DNA of 64,000 nucleotides from NCBI GenBank assembly GCA_000620185.1, contig JHVO01000012.1, positions 124,001 to 188,000 on the forward strand, given 5' to 3'. Below the pieces are notes generated by a model that made no database searches, was not told where the DNA came from, and saw only the letters and a program-made list of their open reading frames with translations. Position 1 is the stretch's first letter. Every line of letters begins with the position of its first letter. The translations under genes were made by a program, and so were the position numbers. Origin of the DNA: Geodermatophilaceae bacterium URHB0062 (lineage in GTDB: Bacteria > Actinomycetota > Actinomycetes > Mycobacteriales > Geodermatophilaceae). Positions 53,724 to 62,323 of the stretch are shown piece after piece.

Positions 53724-54487
53724 CAGCCGCTCCGGAGGGAGACCATCGCCCGCGCCGCCTGCTCGATCAGCGCGTCGAGGGCGGGCGGGAGCAGCGGGAA
53801 GGTCAGCCCGAGCATGGTGAGCGTCAGCAGGATCTTGACGGGGAAGCCGAACGAGAAGATGTTCAGCGCCGGCGCGGCGCGGCTCAGCAGGGCGAGCGCG
53901 ACGTCGGCGAGCAGCAGCACCGCCACCATCGGGCCGGCGATCTGCAGGGCGGCCAGGAACATCATCGAGAAGGCGTGGATCAGCACCGACCCGAGCTGGT
54001 CGGTCGGCACGTTCCCGCCGACGGGCATGCCCTGGTACGAGGTGGCGAACCCCTTGACGATCATCAGGTGCCCGCCGCTGGTGAACAGCAGGGTCGAGGC
54101 CAGCAGGTGGTGCAGCCGGCCGATCGAGGCGTTCTGCGTCATCGCCAGGGGGTCGTAGGCCGGCTGCAGGGAGAAGCCGCCGGTCACGTCGATGAGGTCG
54201 CCGGCCATCTGCACCGCCGTGAACAGCACCTGGACGACGAAGCCGAGCGCCGCACCGATCACCGCCTCGGTCACGGCGGTCACCATGAGGTAGCCCGTGG
54301 TGATCTCCGGCAGCGTCGGGGCGATCTGCGTCGACAGGAGCACCGAGAGGGCCAGGGCGAAGGCGCCCTTGACCGGCATCGGGATCGTCCGCGAGTTGAA
54401 CGGCGGAGCCAGCACGACGAACCCCGTCGCGCGGGCGGTGCCGAGCAGGAGCGCGGCCAGCGTGACGGTCGGGACCGAGAGGTCCAT
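53723..54487 (-). CDS. fliR: Flagellar biosynthetic protein FliR
   Basis: A 254-residue protein with about six hydrophobic segments and family blocks ARATGFVVLAPPFNSRTIPMP, GFVVQVLFTAVQMAGDLID and LSRAAPALNIFSFGFPVKI. FliR joins FliP and FliQ in the helical export gate of the flagellar type III system. ATG start. It lies 5 bases after fliQ and overlaps flhB by one base. Confidence 0.95.
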   Translation of the reverse strand: MDLSVPTVTLAALLLGTARATGFVVLAPPFNSRTIPMPVKGAFALALSVLLSTQIAPTLPEITTGYLMVTAVTEAVIGAALGFVVQVLFTAVQMAGDLIDVTGGFSLQPAYDPLAMTQNASIGRLHHLLASTLLFTSGGHLMIVKGFATSYQGMPVGGNVPTDQLGSVLIHAFSMMFLAALQIAGPMVAVLLLADVALALLSRAAPALNIFSFGFPVKILLTLTMLGLTFPLLPPALDALIEQAARAMVSLRSG

Positions 54488-54492
54488 CGGCG

Positions 54493-54768
54493 TCAGGTCC
54501 GATCGAGCAGGTGCGGGAGCTGGTCGAACAGCGTCTGGGTGAAGCTCACCAGCTCCGACAGCACCCAGTTGCCCGTGACCAGGAGCGCGATCGCGACGGC
54601 GATCATCTTCGGCACGAAGGACAGCGTCGGTTCCTGGATCTGCGTCGCCGCCTGGAACAGCGAGATCAGGAAGCCCACGAGGAGGGCGGTCAGCAGCACG
54701 GGCGCGGCGACCTTCGCGGCCACCATCATCGTCTGCGCCGCGATCTCCGTGACATCGGCGTCACTCAT
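54493..54768 (-). CDS. fliQ: Flagellar biosynthetic protein FliQ
   Basis: A 91-residue protein with two membrane segments and the FliQ landmarks VLLTALLVGFLISLFQAATQIQ (GLxxSxFQAxTQIxE block) and LSFVPKM. FliQ is a small subunit of the FliPQR export gate. ATG at 54768 shares one base with the fliP stop. Confidence 0.95.
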   Translation of the reverse strand: MSDADVTEIAAQTMMVAAKVAAPVLLTALLVGFLISLFQAATQIQEPTLSFVPKMIAVAIALLVTGNWVLSELVSFTQTLFDQLPHLLDRT

Positions 54769-55619
54769 CAGCCACCACCCCCGTAGGACCCGACCAGCGC
54801 AGTGGTGATGAGCGCCCACCCGTCGACCACGACGAAGAGTAGGAGTTTGAACGGCAGCGACACGACCGTCGGCGGCACCATCATCATGCCCATCGCCATC
54901 AACGCCGCGCTGACCAGCATGTCGAGCACCAGGAACGGGATGAACACGACCAGCCCGATGATGAATGCGCTCTTGAGCTCGGAGAGCACGAACGCCGGGA
55001 TCAGCGTGGTCATGCTGACCTCTTCGGCCTTCGCCGGCTTCTCCTCGCCGGAGAGCCCGATCATCAGCTTCAGTTCGTCCTCGCGGGTGTTGTCGAGGAG
55101 GAACTCCCGCAGGGGGACGACGCCGGCGTCGTAGGCCTGCGAGACCGTGACCTTGCCGTTCATGTAGGGCTGGACGGCGACGTCGTTGATGTCGGAGAAG
55201 ACCGGGCCCATCACGAAGAGGGTCAGGAACAGTGCGATGCCGGTCAGCACCTGGTTCGGCGGCGACGACGGCAGACCGAGCGCGTTCCGGGTCAGCGCCA
55301 GGACGACGATGATCTTGGTGAACGAGGTGCACAGCAGCAGCACCGACGGCGCGATCGACAGGACCGTGATCGCGAGGATCAGCGTGATCGAGCTGCTGGG
55401 CGACCCGTTGCCGATGGAGATGCCGACCGAGCCGGCACCGGGCACGACCGGCGCCACGGGAGCCGTGGGCGCGACCGGGTCGGTCGGCGCGGCGGACGCG
55501 GGGCCGGCCAGCAGGATCGCCCCCACCGTGCACAGCAGCAGGAGCAGCAGGACGAGCGCCGTCCGCCGGGCAGGTGCCGCGGCCACCGACCGCGGCAGTG
55601 CGCGGGCGGGCGAGGTCAT
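54768..55619 (-). CDS. fliP: Flagellar biosynthetic protein FliP
   Basis: A 283-residue protein. An N-terminal signal peptide (ALVLLLLLLCTVGAILLAGP then ASA) precedes four membrane segments. Family blocks are SFTKIIVVLALTRNALGLPS, PPNQVLTGIALFLTLFVMGP and, in the C-terminal half, FIIGLVVFIPFLVLDMLVSA followed by LMAMGMMMVPP. FliP is the pentameric core of the export gate. It overlaps fliO by 4 bases. Confidence 0.96.
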   Translation of the reverse strand: MTSPARALPRSVAAAPARRTALVLLLLLLCTVGAILLAGPASAAPTDPVAPTAPVAPVVPGAGSVGISIGNGSPSSSITLILAITVLSIAPSVLLLCTSFTKIIVVLALTRNALGLPSSPPNQVLTGIALFLTLFVMGPVFSDINDVAVQPYMNGKVTVSQAYDAGVVPLREFLLDNTREDELKLMIGLSGEEKPAKAEEVSMTTLIPAFVLSELKSAFIIGLVVFIPFLVLDMLVSAALMAMGMMMVPPTVVSLPFKLLLFVVVDGWALITTALVGSYGGGG

Positions 55620-56041
55620 GAGCGCCGGACCGTCCGCTCGCGGAGCTGGTGCACGAGCGTGCTCCAGCCGTTCCGGTCGAAGACCGACCCGGCCAGAGCG
55701 CCGCTCGAGGAGCGGGCCGCCAGGGCGGGGGAGTCGCCGAACTCGCCGTCGGCGGCGGCCGGCCGGAGCGTCTGGCGCTCGCGCAGCGCGACCTCGACCG
55801 CCTCGGCGTCCACCTCGGCGAGCAGGGTGACCTGCTCCTCGGTGGCGCCCACCACGAGGACGACGTCGGCGATCCGGACGACGTTCACCGTGCTGGTCCG
55901 CCCCATGCGCTGGCGGGCGACCACCTCGATGAGGCCGTTGCCCTGGCCGAGCCCGCGCTTCTTGGCCAGCCGCGCCGCGAACAGCAGGACGACGGCGATG
56001 AAGCCCAGCGACAGGATCAGCCGGATGATCATCCAGGTCAT
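55616..56041 (-). CDS. fliO: Flagellar protein FliO
   Basis: A 141-residue protein with one N-terminal membrane segment (IIRLILSLGFIAVVLLFAARL) and the FliO core IEVVARQRMGRTSTVNVVRIAD then VVLVVGATEEQVTLLAEV. FliO assists FliP assembly. The C-terminal 50 residues are low-complexity. ATG overlaps fliN stop by 4 bases (ATGA). Confidence 0.9.
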   Translation of the reverse strand: MTWMIIRLILSLGFIAVVLLFAARLAKKRGLGQGNGLIEVVARQRMGRTSTVNVVRIADVVLVVGATEEQVTLLAEVDAEAVEVALRERQTLRPAAADGEFGDSPALAARSSSGALAGSVFDRNGWSTLVHQLRERTVRRS

Positions 56042-56787
56042 GTGGTCGCCCGTCCCAGCTCGGCAGCCGCGGCGTCGGTCACGATCTCGCTGATCCGGAG
56101 GCCGAAGTCCTCGTCGACGACCACGACCTCGCCGCGGGCGATGAGGGTGCCGTTGACGAGCAGGTCGGCCGGCGCGCTGGCGGCGCGGTCGAGCTCCACC
56201 ACCTCGCCGGGGTGCAGGGACAGCAGCTCCTGCACGGTCATGCGGGTGCGGCCGATCTCGACGGTGACCTCCATGGCCACGTGCCGGAGCAGGTCCAGGC
56301 TGCCGCGCTGGGTGCGGGTCGCCGGCAGGGTGACCTGGAGGGCGAAGGTCGCCTGGTGCTCGCCGCCGGACAGCAGCGGCACCGCGACGAACATGCCCTT
56401 GTCGCGCAGGCCGTCGAGGGCGGCGACCGGCTCCTCCTCGCGTTCCGAGGCGATGCGGACCCGGCCGAGCGTCGCCGCGGCCGCCTCGAGCGCGGGACGC
56501 AGCGCGGCGGCGACGTCCATCTTGCCGACGGGGGAGTTCTTGAGGGCCTCGACGACGTCGGCCGAGACGACGAGGACGACGTCCCCGCTCACCTCGCCGG
56601 ACAGGCCGGCGGTGACCGCCGAGGCGGCGTCCGGCGGCAGCGGCACGGTGTCCGGGTCGCTGACCGGGGTCCCGGCCACCAGCGCCGTCGCGGCCGGCAC
56701 CAGGGCCGCGGCTGCCCGGGCCGCGGCCGCGACCACCTCGGTGACGGTCTGCGAGTCCTGGGACGAGTCGGTGCGGGGGGCGCTCAT
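56038..56787 (-). CDS. fliN: Flagellar motor switch protein FliN (with extra N-terminal domain)
   Basis: A 249-residue protein. The C-terminal 85 residues are the SpoA/FliN domain (VTVEIGRTRMTVQELLSLHP, then VVVVDEDFGLRISEIV). The N-terminal 150 residues form an extra CheC/FliY-like domain (VTAGLSGEVSGDVVLVVSAD). FliN alone is about 100-140 residues, so this is the long FliY-like type. It forms the C-ring with FliM and binds CheY-P or FliH. It overlaps fliM by 4 bases. Confidence 0.9.
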   Translation of the reverse strand: MSAPRTDSSQDSQTVTEVVAAAARAAAALVPAATALVAGTPVSDPDTVPLPPDAASAVTAGLSGEVSGDVVLVVSADVVEALKNSPVGKMDVAAALRPALEAAAATLGRVRIASEREEEPVAALDGLRDKGMFVAVPLLSGGEHQATFALQVTLPATRTQRGSLDLLRHVAMEVTVEIGRTRMTVQELLSLHPGEVVELDRAASAPADLLVNGTLIARGEVVVVDEDFGLRISEIVTDAAAAELGRATT

Positions 56788-57878
56788 GCGGTGTCCTTCG
56801 CGGCGTACGGGGTCGGCACGATGGCGGCGGCCAGTCGGCGACGGTGGTTGCTGGCGATCGCGTAGGCGAACGTCACGTCGTTGGTGGTGACCTCCAGCGG
56901 GCTGTCCGGCGGGTGCCGCAGCAGCAGGACGTCGCCCACGGCGAGGGAGAGCAGGTCGGCCGAGGAGACCGAGAGGGGCGCGAACCGGACGCTCACGTCG
57001 ACCGGCACGAGGTTGAGCCGGGCGGTGAGCGCCTCGGTGGCACGCTTGCGCTTGGCCAGCGCGGTCTCCGACAGCTGCGGCGACGCGGCGTTGTTCAGCG
57101 CCTGCGCGAACGACGAGAACGGGAGGACCAGCGTCGCCTCACCCTCCCGGCTGCCGACGGCCATGGCGAAGGTCGCGACCATGACGGTGTCCGAGCCGGC
57201 GGCGGCCTGGGCGAGCTGCGGGTTGTACTCGAACCCGTTGAGCGCCGGCTGCAGCTCGGTGATCGTGGCGAAGGAGCGTGCGAACTCGTCGAGCAGCCGG
57301 GTCAGCAGGTGCGTGGTGATGGTGGTCTCCATCGCCGTCATCGGCCGGTTGGGCTGCTGCGCCCGGCCGGAGCCGCCCAGCATGTGGTCGACGGTGGCCA
57401 TGGCCATGTCGAGGGGGTAGGCGAGCATCCCCTTGCCGGCCAGCGGCTCGATGGTGAACGTGGTGATGAAGACCTGGTCGGGGAGGGTGACCAGGTAGTC
57501 GTCGTAGGAGAACTGCTCGATCCCCACCAGCTCCATGCGCGCGCCGGCACGGAGCAGCGTGGTCAGGATCGTGGTGGCCTGGCGGGCGAAGGCCTCCTGC
57601 GCGATCTGCAGGACCCGCACGTGCTCGCGGGAGAGCTTCGTCGGCCGCCGGAAGTCGTAGGTGCGCGGCTCGCCGCGGCGGCTGCGGCCCACGGCCGTCG
57701 GGGCGGACGGCGGGACGAAGGGGGACGCGGCGGGCTGTGGTGCGGCGGCGGCTGCCGGCGCCTCCGGAGCGGTGGCCTCGGCGGCGGCCGGGGCTGCTTC
57801 CGGTGACGCCTCCGGGGACTGCGGACCCGCCTCGGGGGCGTCCGGTCCGGTCTCGGGCTGTGTCACGTTGTCCCTCAT
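56784..57878 (-). CDS. fliM: Flagellar motor switch protein FliM
   Basis: A 364-residue protein. The first 80 residues are Ala/Pro/Glu-rich and disordered. The middle domain (about residues 85-270) has RPTKLSREHVRVLQIAQEAF and MLGGSG, with FEYNPQLAQAA. The C-terminal SpoA-like domain contains LNLVPVDVSVRFAPL and LAVGDVLLLRH. FliM contacts FliG and CheY-P in the switch. The usual N-terminal CheY-binding motif (LSQxEIDALL type) is not obvious; the N-terminus is a long Ala/Pro/Glu extension instead. It ends with overlap to fliN. Confidence 0.92.
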   Translation of the reverse strand: MRDNVTQPETGPDAPEAGPQSPEASPEAAPAAAEATAPEAPAAAAAPQPAASPFVPPSAPTAVGRSRRGEPRTYDFRRPTKLSREHVRVLQIAQEAFARQATTILTTLLRAGARMELVGIEQFSYDDYLVTLPDQVFITTFTIEPLAGKGMLAYPLDMAMATVDHMLGGSGRAQQPNRPMTAMETTITTHLLTRLLDEFARSFATITELQPALNGFEYNPQLAQAAAGSDTVMVATFAMAVGSREGEATLVLPFSSFAQALNNAASPQLSETALAKRKRATEALTARLNLVPVDVSVRFAPLSVSSADLLSLAVGDVLLLRHPPDSPLEVTTNDVTFAYAIASNHRRRLAAAIVPTPYAAKDTA

Positions 57879-57899
57879 CGGCGGACAACGGGCCGACCC

Positions 57900-57929
57900 T
57901 GACCGGCGGCGCGGGGGCGCCGCCGGTCA
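57900..57929 (-). terminator. Very stable hairpin between fliL and fliM
   Basis: A 13-bp perfect stem (TGACCGGCGGCGC at 57900-57912 with 57917-57929) around GGGG lies in the 97-base gap, just before fliM in the transcription direction. There is no T-run. It may lower transcription into the fliM-flhA part or protect mRNA ends. Confidence 0.6.
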
Positions 57930-57975
57930 GCGGGAAGGGTGTGACGGGTGGTGCGGGCGGGACGACGTCCTGCCG

Positions 57976-58422
57976 TTACTGCGTCACGTACTGGTTGTAG
58001 TAGATGTCCATGACCTCGCCGTCGTAGGCCTCGATGATCTTCTTCTTGAGGGCCTGCTTGAGCGCGTCGCGGGCACCGGTGACGTCGGCCGGGTTGGCTT
58101 GCGAGAACGTCGAGATGACCAGGTCCTGGGCCTTTGAGCCGTCCAGGCCGCCCTCGTGCGAGGAGCTGCCCTCCTCGGTGAACTGGAGGGTGACGCCGAT
58201 CTTGAGGTAGCCGCCGCCGGCCAGGTTGACCGCTATCGGGTCGAGGGAGAGCACCTCGCCGGCCACCGGCTCCTCCGCCGCGGCGTTGCCGGAGCCCTTG
58301 AAGACGAAGAAGTAGCCGGCCCCGGCTGTCGCGAGCACGACGACGAGCAGGATCAGCATCAGCTTCTTCTTGCCGCCCTTGCCCTCGGTCTCCTCGGTCT
58401 CGGCGTTCTTGTCCTTGCTCAT
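57976..58422 (-). CDS. fliL: Flagellar basal body-associated protein FliL
   Basis: A 148-residue single-pass protein: a charged N-terminus (KDKNAETEETEGKGGKKK), a membrane segment (LMLILLVVVLATAGAGYFFVF) and an extracytoplasmic domain with DPIAVNLAGGGYLKIGVTLQF, typical of FliL. The C-terminus KKKIIEAYDGEVMDIYYNQYVTQ is also of family type. FliL forms a ring around the stator and increases motor torque. ATG overlaps the motB stop by 4 bases. Confidence 0.93.
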   Translation of the reverse strand: MSKDKNAETEETEGKGGKKKLMLILLVVVLATAGAGYFFVFKGSGNAAAEEPVAGEVLSLDPIAVNLAGGGYLKIGVTLQFTEEGSSSHEGGLDGSKAQDLVISTFSQANPADVTGARDALKQALKKKIIEAYDGEVMDIYYNQYVTQ

Positions 58423-59324
58423 GGGGTGGCTCCTCGGTGCGATGCGGCGATGCCCGGCAGCAGTGCGTTGGCCTCTGCCGAGGCGGTGGACAGGACGACG
58501 ATGTCGACGCGGCGGTTGACCGTGATCGCGGTGGGGTCGGTGATGGGCACCAGCGGCCGGGTCGACGAGTAGCCGGTCGCCGACATGCGGGGCTCCGGCA
58601 CTCCGTCGCCGGCCAGGTAGCGCAGCACGGTGGAGGCCCGGTAGCTCGACAGCTCCCAGTTCGACGGCCACGGGCCGCCCGGGGTCACCGGCAGGTGGTT
58701 CGCGTGGCCCTCGACGCGCAGCACGTTGGGCAGGCCGGTCAGCGTCGGCCCGACGGCGTCCAGGATGGCCCGGCCCTCGGGACGGAGGACCGCCTGCTCG
58801 GCGTCGAAGAGGACCTGGTCGGCGACGATGTGCACCACCAGACCGCGCTCGTCGATCTCGTACCGGGCGGCGTCGGCGAAGCCGGCGGCGGTCAGCGCCG
58901 CGTCGATCTTCTTCTCCGCGACCGTCATGTCCTCGTAGGCCTTGGCCGCCTCGGCGGCCACCCGCTGCGACCGCTCGAGAGCGGCCTTCGCGGCGGCCTT
59001 GTCCACCTCGGCCTGGTCGACGGTCTCCTCCGGCGGGAGCGCCGACGCGATGTCGACCGCCCCGGGCAGGCCGTCGAGCACCGAACTCTCCTGCGTCGTG
59101 CCGGGCAGGGCGGAGATCGGGGCGCCGAAGCTCTCGGACAGCCCGCTGGCGAGCTGGGCGAACTTCGCCTTGTCGATCTGGCTCATCGCGAACAGCACGA
59201 TGAACAGACACATCAGCAGGGTGACCATGTCGGCGTAGGACACCAGCCACCGCTCGTGGTTCTCGTGCTCTTCTTCCTCGTGCTTCTTGTGCCGCCTGCG
59301 GCCGGGATGCGGCGCGGTGCTCAT
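58419..59324 (-). CDS. motB: Flagellar motor protein MotB
   Basis: A 301-residue stator protein. The single membrane segment includes WLVSYADMVTLLMCLFIVLF, where the Asp of SYAD is the proton-carrying residue. A plug/linker region follows, then the OmpA-like peptidoglycan-binding domain (RPEGRAILDAVGPTL, VEGHANHLPV, MSATGYSSTRPL) and NRRVDIVVL. The Asp and the absence of sodium-type signatures favour a proton-driven motor, but this is not certain. It overlaps motA by 4 bases. Confidence 0.95.
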   Translation of the reverse strand: MSTAPHPGRRRHKKHEEEEHENHERWLVSYADMVTLLMCLFIVLFAMSQIDKAKFAQLASGLSESFGAPISALPGTTQESSVLDGLPGAVDIASALPPEETVDQAEVDKAAAKAALERSQRVAAEAAKAYEDMTVAEKKIDAALTAAGFADAARYEIDERGLVVHIVADQVLFDAEQAVLRPEGRAILDAVGPTLTGLPNVLRVEGHANHLPVTPGGPWPSNWELSSYRASTVLRYLAGDGVPEPRMSATGYSSTRPLVPITDPTAITVNRRVDIVVLSTASAEANALLPGIAASHRGATP

Positions 59325-60091
59325 GCCGCCTCCCGCGCGACCTCACTGGGCGGCACGAGGGCGGTCAGCTTCTGGCGGACGGCGCGTGGGCTGGTGCCGG
59401 CCTGGATCTCGGTGATCCCCTCGACGAGCAGCTCCATCTGGGCCGCCTGCAGGTCGCTGATGCGCGTGATCTTGGCGCCCATCGGGAGCCAGAACAGGTT
59501 CGCGGAGAGGACACCCCAGAGGGTGGCGACGAAGGCGCTGGCGATCAGCGGGCCGAGGCTCTCGGGGCTGGAGAGGTTCTCCAGCACGTGGATGAGGCCC
59601 ACGACCGTGCCGATGATGCCGATGGTCGGCGCGTAGCCGCCCATGGCGGTGAAGAATTTGGCGGCGACCTTGTCCTCGCTCTTCTTCGCCGTGATCTCCC
59701 CCTCGAGGACGGCGCGCAGCTCCTCGGGGTCGGTGCCGTCGATGCCCATCTGCAGACCGCGCTTGAGGAACGGGTCGTCGATGGCCTTGACCTGGGCCTC
59801 CAGCGCCAGCAGGCCCTCCTTGCGGGCCTTCTCGGCGAGGCTCACGAGCGTGGAGATCCGGTCGCTGACCGGCGGCACCTTCGCCGGCATGAGGGCGAGC
59901 TTGAACCAGCCGCCGATCTTCTTGACGTCGGCCATCGCCGAGCCCGCGATAGCGGCCCCGAACGTGCCGCCGAACACCAGGATGATCGGCGGCAGCAGCA
60001 CGATGGCCATGGGGGACGAACCCTCCATGATCATCAGTGCCAGGAGCGACGCGAGTCCCAGCACGATGCCGATCAGAGTGGCCGGATCCAT
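59321..60091 (-). CDS. motA: Flagellar motor protein MotA
   Basis: A 256-residue protein with four membrane segments, the stator partner of MotB. The pattern is of the MotP/PomA-like branch of 250-260 residues: it begins DPATLIGIVLGLASLLAL, with GTFGAAIAGSAM, a cytoplasmic domain RKEGLLALEAQVKAIDDPFLKRGL and, near the end, GYAPTIGIIGTVVGLIHVLEN. It contains the conserved Pro and charged residues used for torque generation against FliG. The ATG is 3 bases after the flbD stop. Confidence 0.95.
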   Translation of the reverse strand: MDPATLIGIVLGLASLLALMIMEGSSPMAIVLLPPIILVFGGTFGAAIAGSAMADVKKIGGWFKLALMPAKVPPVSDRISTLVSLAEKARKEGLLALEAQVKAIDDPFLKRGLQMGIDGTDPEELRAVLEGEITAKKSEDKVAAKFFTAMGGYAPTIGIIGTVVGLIHVLENLSSPESLGPLIASAFVATLWGVLSANLFWLPMGAKITRISDLQAAQMELLVEGITEIQAGTSPRAVRQKLTALVPPSEVAREAA

Positions 60092-60094
60092 GGA

Positions 60095-60382
60095 TCAGCG
60101 CTCCTCTCGGCTCGGGAACGGCACGACCGACGATCCGCCGGCGGCGTCCTCGGGAGCGCTCTCGGCAGGGCGGTACTCGCCCCGGTCCATCTCGTAGGAG
60201 GTGGCGAGGATCCCCGCGCGGTACTCCCGGATCTCCAGGAGCATCTCGTCGACGGTCTCCTTGACCACGTACTTGGTGCCGTCCACCAGGAAGGCCACCG
60301 TGTCCGGGTGTGCCTCGACCCGCTCGATCAGGTCGGGGTTGAGCGCGAACCGCTCGCCGTTCAGACGCGTCACACGGATCAC
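60095..60382 (-). CDS. Flagellar FlbD family protein
   Basis: A 95-residue protein. The first 70 residues match the FlbD family: IRVTRLNGERFALNPDLIER, VEAHPDTVAFLVDGTKYVV and a helix (EMLLEIREYRAGIL). GTG at 60382 is chosen because the family begins at VIxVTRLNG, with GAGGA seven bases upstream. FlbD is a small protein found between hook and motor genes in Gram-positive and spirochete flagellar operons; its function is unclear. The C-terminal 25 residues are unrelated and acidic. Confidence 0.92.
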   Translation of the reverse strand: MIRVTRLNGERFALNPDLIERVEAHPDTVAFLVDGTKYVVKETVDEMLLEIREYRAGILATSYEMDRGEYRPAESAPEDAAGGSSVVPFPSREER

Positions 60383-60467
60383 GGGAGGTCCTCTTGCTCG
60401 GTGGGGCCCCAACGGGGCTGGAACAGCACTCTTCTCATCGGCGTGTCCGCCTTCTGCCTTGAGCCGA

Positions 60468-60502
60468 ACGGCCCGGTCACCCGGTAGGGGCGACCGGGCC
60501 GT
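60468..60502 (-). terminator. Hairpin downstream of flgE
   Basis: ACGGCCCGGTC (60468-60478) and GACCGGGCCGT (60492-60502) form an 11-bp stem in the 193-base gap between flgE and flbD, the largest gap in the flagellar block. It could end the fliK-flgD-flgE unit or reduce read-through into flbD-motAB. Confidence 0.65.
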
Positions 60503-60575
60503 CCGGCGGCCGGAAAGGCCTCCCTCCAGCACCCGCCATCAGCGTGCGAAGGGCGGGGAGGAGGGAGGTCCTCGC

Positions 60576-61796
60576 TCAGCGCTTGAGGTTGACCAGGTCC
60601 TGGAGGATCTCGTCGGAGCTGGTGATCACGCGGCTGTTGGCCTGGAAGCCACGCTGGGCGACGATCAGCCCGGTGAACTCCTCGGCGAGGTCGACGTTCG
60701 ACATCTCCAGCGCGCCGGCGTTCAGCACGCCGCGACCACCCGTCCCGGCCTGGCCGACCATCGCGGCGCCGGAGTTGTCCCCGACGCGGAAGGAGCTGTT
60801 GCCGGCCTTCTCGAGGCCGCCGGGGTTGTTGAACGACGCCATCGCCAGCTGGCCGATCGACTGGCGCAGCCCGTTGCTGTAGACGCCGGTGATCGTGCCG
60901 TCGTTACCCAGGCTGAAGGACTCCAGGGAGCCCATCGCGAAGCCGTCCTGCTTGGTGGCGGAGACGGTGTTGGCGCTGCCGTACTGCTTGATGCCGCTCA
61001 GGTCGAGCGTCACCGGGCCCGGCCAGCCGGCCACGCCGGGCGTGAAGTCCACCGAGTAGGGCGCGGCCGGGTTCGACATCGTGCCGTCGGCGTTGAAGGT
61101 GACCGAGTTGTCGGAGAGGGTCATCGGCGCCCCGTCGACGGTGACGGCGAGGCTCCAGTCGTCGGTGGCGTTCTTGGTGAACGTGTAGCTCACGTCGTGG
61201 CCGACGCCCTGCTGGTCGTACATCGTGGTGGCGGTCTGCACGCTCGTGCCGGTGGCGTTGCCAGACGGCAGGTTTCCGGCAAGCGTGCCCGAGGTCGTGG
61301 CCACAGGCGCAACGGTCTGGCCGTAGGGGACCGACAGATCCTTGATGGGGCCGTTCGGGTTGATCGTTCCGCTGGCATCGGCCATCCAGCCCTGGAGGAT
61401 CGACCCGTCAGGGGTCACCAACTTGCCGGTGCTGTCGAAGTCGAACGACCCCGCGCGGGTGTAGAGCTGCTCGTTGCCCGCGCGGGTCACGAAGAAGCCG
61501 TCGCCCTCGATCATGAAGTCGGTCGCCCGGCCGGTGCTCTGGGTCGCGCCCTGGTTCCAGTTGGTCGTGATGGCCGCGACCTTCACGCCGAGGCCGACCT
61601 GTGCCGGGTTGGTGCCACCGCGGTTCTGCGCGGCCGCGCCGCCGGCCCGGATGACCTGGGACAGCGTGTCCTGGAAGACGGTCTGGCTGGCCTTGAAGCC
61701 CACCGTGTTGACGTTGGCGATGTTGTTGCCGGTGACGTCGAGCTTGGTCTGGTGGGCGCGCAGGCCCGAGATCGCGGAGAACATGGAACGCAACAT
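60576..61796 (-). CDS. flgE: Flagellar hook protein FlgE
   Basis: A 406-residue protein that begins with the rod-hook family signature LRSMFSAISGLRAHQTKLDV then TGNNIANVNTVGFKAS. The middle contains the family's IEGDGFFVTRAGNEQLYTRAG block (flgE hallmark) and the D2 beta region. The C-terminus ends with DLAEEFTGLIVAQRGFQANSR and SSDEILQDLVNLKR. These terminal helices form the hook tube core. The gene is followed by flbD after a terminator-like hairpin and preceded by flgD. Confidence 0.95.
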   Translation of the reverse strand: MLRSMFSAISGLRAHQTKLDVTGNNIANVNTVGFKASQTVFQDTLSQVIRAGGAAAQNRGGTNPAQVGLGVKVAAITTNWNQGATQSTGRATDFMIEGDGFFVTRAGNEQLYTRAGSFDFDSTGKLVTPDGSILQGWMADASGTINPNGPIKDLSVPYGQTVAPVATTSGTLAGNLPSGNATGTSVQTATTMYDQQGVGHDVSYTFTKNATDDWSLAVTVDGAPMTLSDNSVTFNADGTMSNPAAPYSVDFTPGVAGWPGPVTLDLSGIKQYGSANTVSATKQDGFAMGSLESFSLGNDGTITGVYSNGLRQSIGQLAMASFNNPGGLEKAGNSSFRVGDNSGAAMVGQAGTGGRGVLNAGALEMSNVDLAEEFTGLIVAQRGFQANSRVITSSDEILQDLVNLKR

Positions 61797-61855
61797 GGGG
61801 AGGAGCTCCTCGGGAGTGGGGTCGCCGGACGGCGGGAGAAGTAGGTAGTGGGAGG

Positions 61856-62305
61856 TCAGGCGGTCGTGGGAGCTGGAGTCGACGTGCTGGCGATCTCGGT
61901 GAGGCGGCCGATGGCGACCTTCTTGCCGTCGATGGTCGCCGCGGCCTCGTTGTTGGCCGTCGCCAGCTGTACGGAGGTCACCACGCCGGTCACCGACTCG
62001 CCGTTCTCGTCGGTGTAGGTGGCGGTGCGGCCGACCAGCGCACCGGCGGTCGCGGACTCCTGCATGACGAGCATCGAGGCGTTCTGCTGGACGAGCTGCT
62101 CGAGCTTCTCCACCTGGGTGAAGGTCGCCGTCTGCGCCATCATGTCGGTGCTGTTCGCCGGATTCGACGGGTCCTGGTACCGCATCTGGGCCACCAGCAG
62201 GTTGAGGAAGGTCTCCGATCCCATCTGGTCGGACCGCTCGACGGTGGTGCTGGCCGACGCGGTGGCCTGACCGGTGGCGCCGGTCATGCTGATCGGGCTG
62301 CTCAT
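61856..62305 (-). CDS. flgD: Flagellar hook assembly protein FlgD
   Basis: A 149-residue hook-capping protein of the short, Gram-positive type. The N-terminal block FLNLLVAQMRYQDPSNPANS, then TDMMAQTATFTQVEKLEQL, is diagnostic. The C-terminal part is a single beta domain (VGRTATYTDENGESVTGVV) and lacks the longer fibronectin-like domain of E. coli FlgD. FlgD caps the growing hook. It follows fliK by 18 bases. Confidence 0.93.
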   Translation of the reverse strand: MSSPISMTGATGQATASASTTVERSDQMGSETFLNLLVAQMRYQDPSNPANSTDMMAQTATFTQVEKLEQLVQQNASMLVMQESATAGALVGRTATYTDENGESVTGVVTSVQLATANNEAAATIDGKKVAIGRLTEIASTSTPAPTTA

Positions 62306-62323
62306 GGGTGGCTGTCTCCTCGC

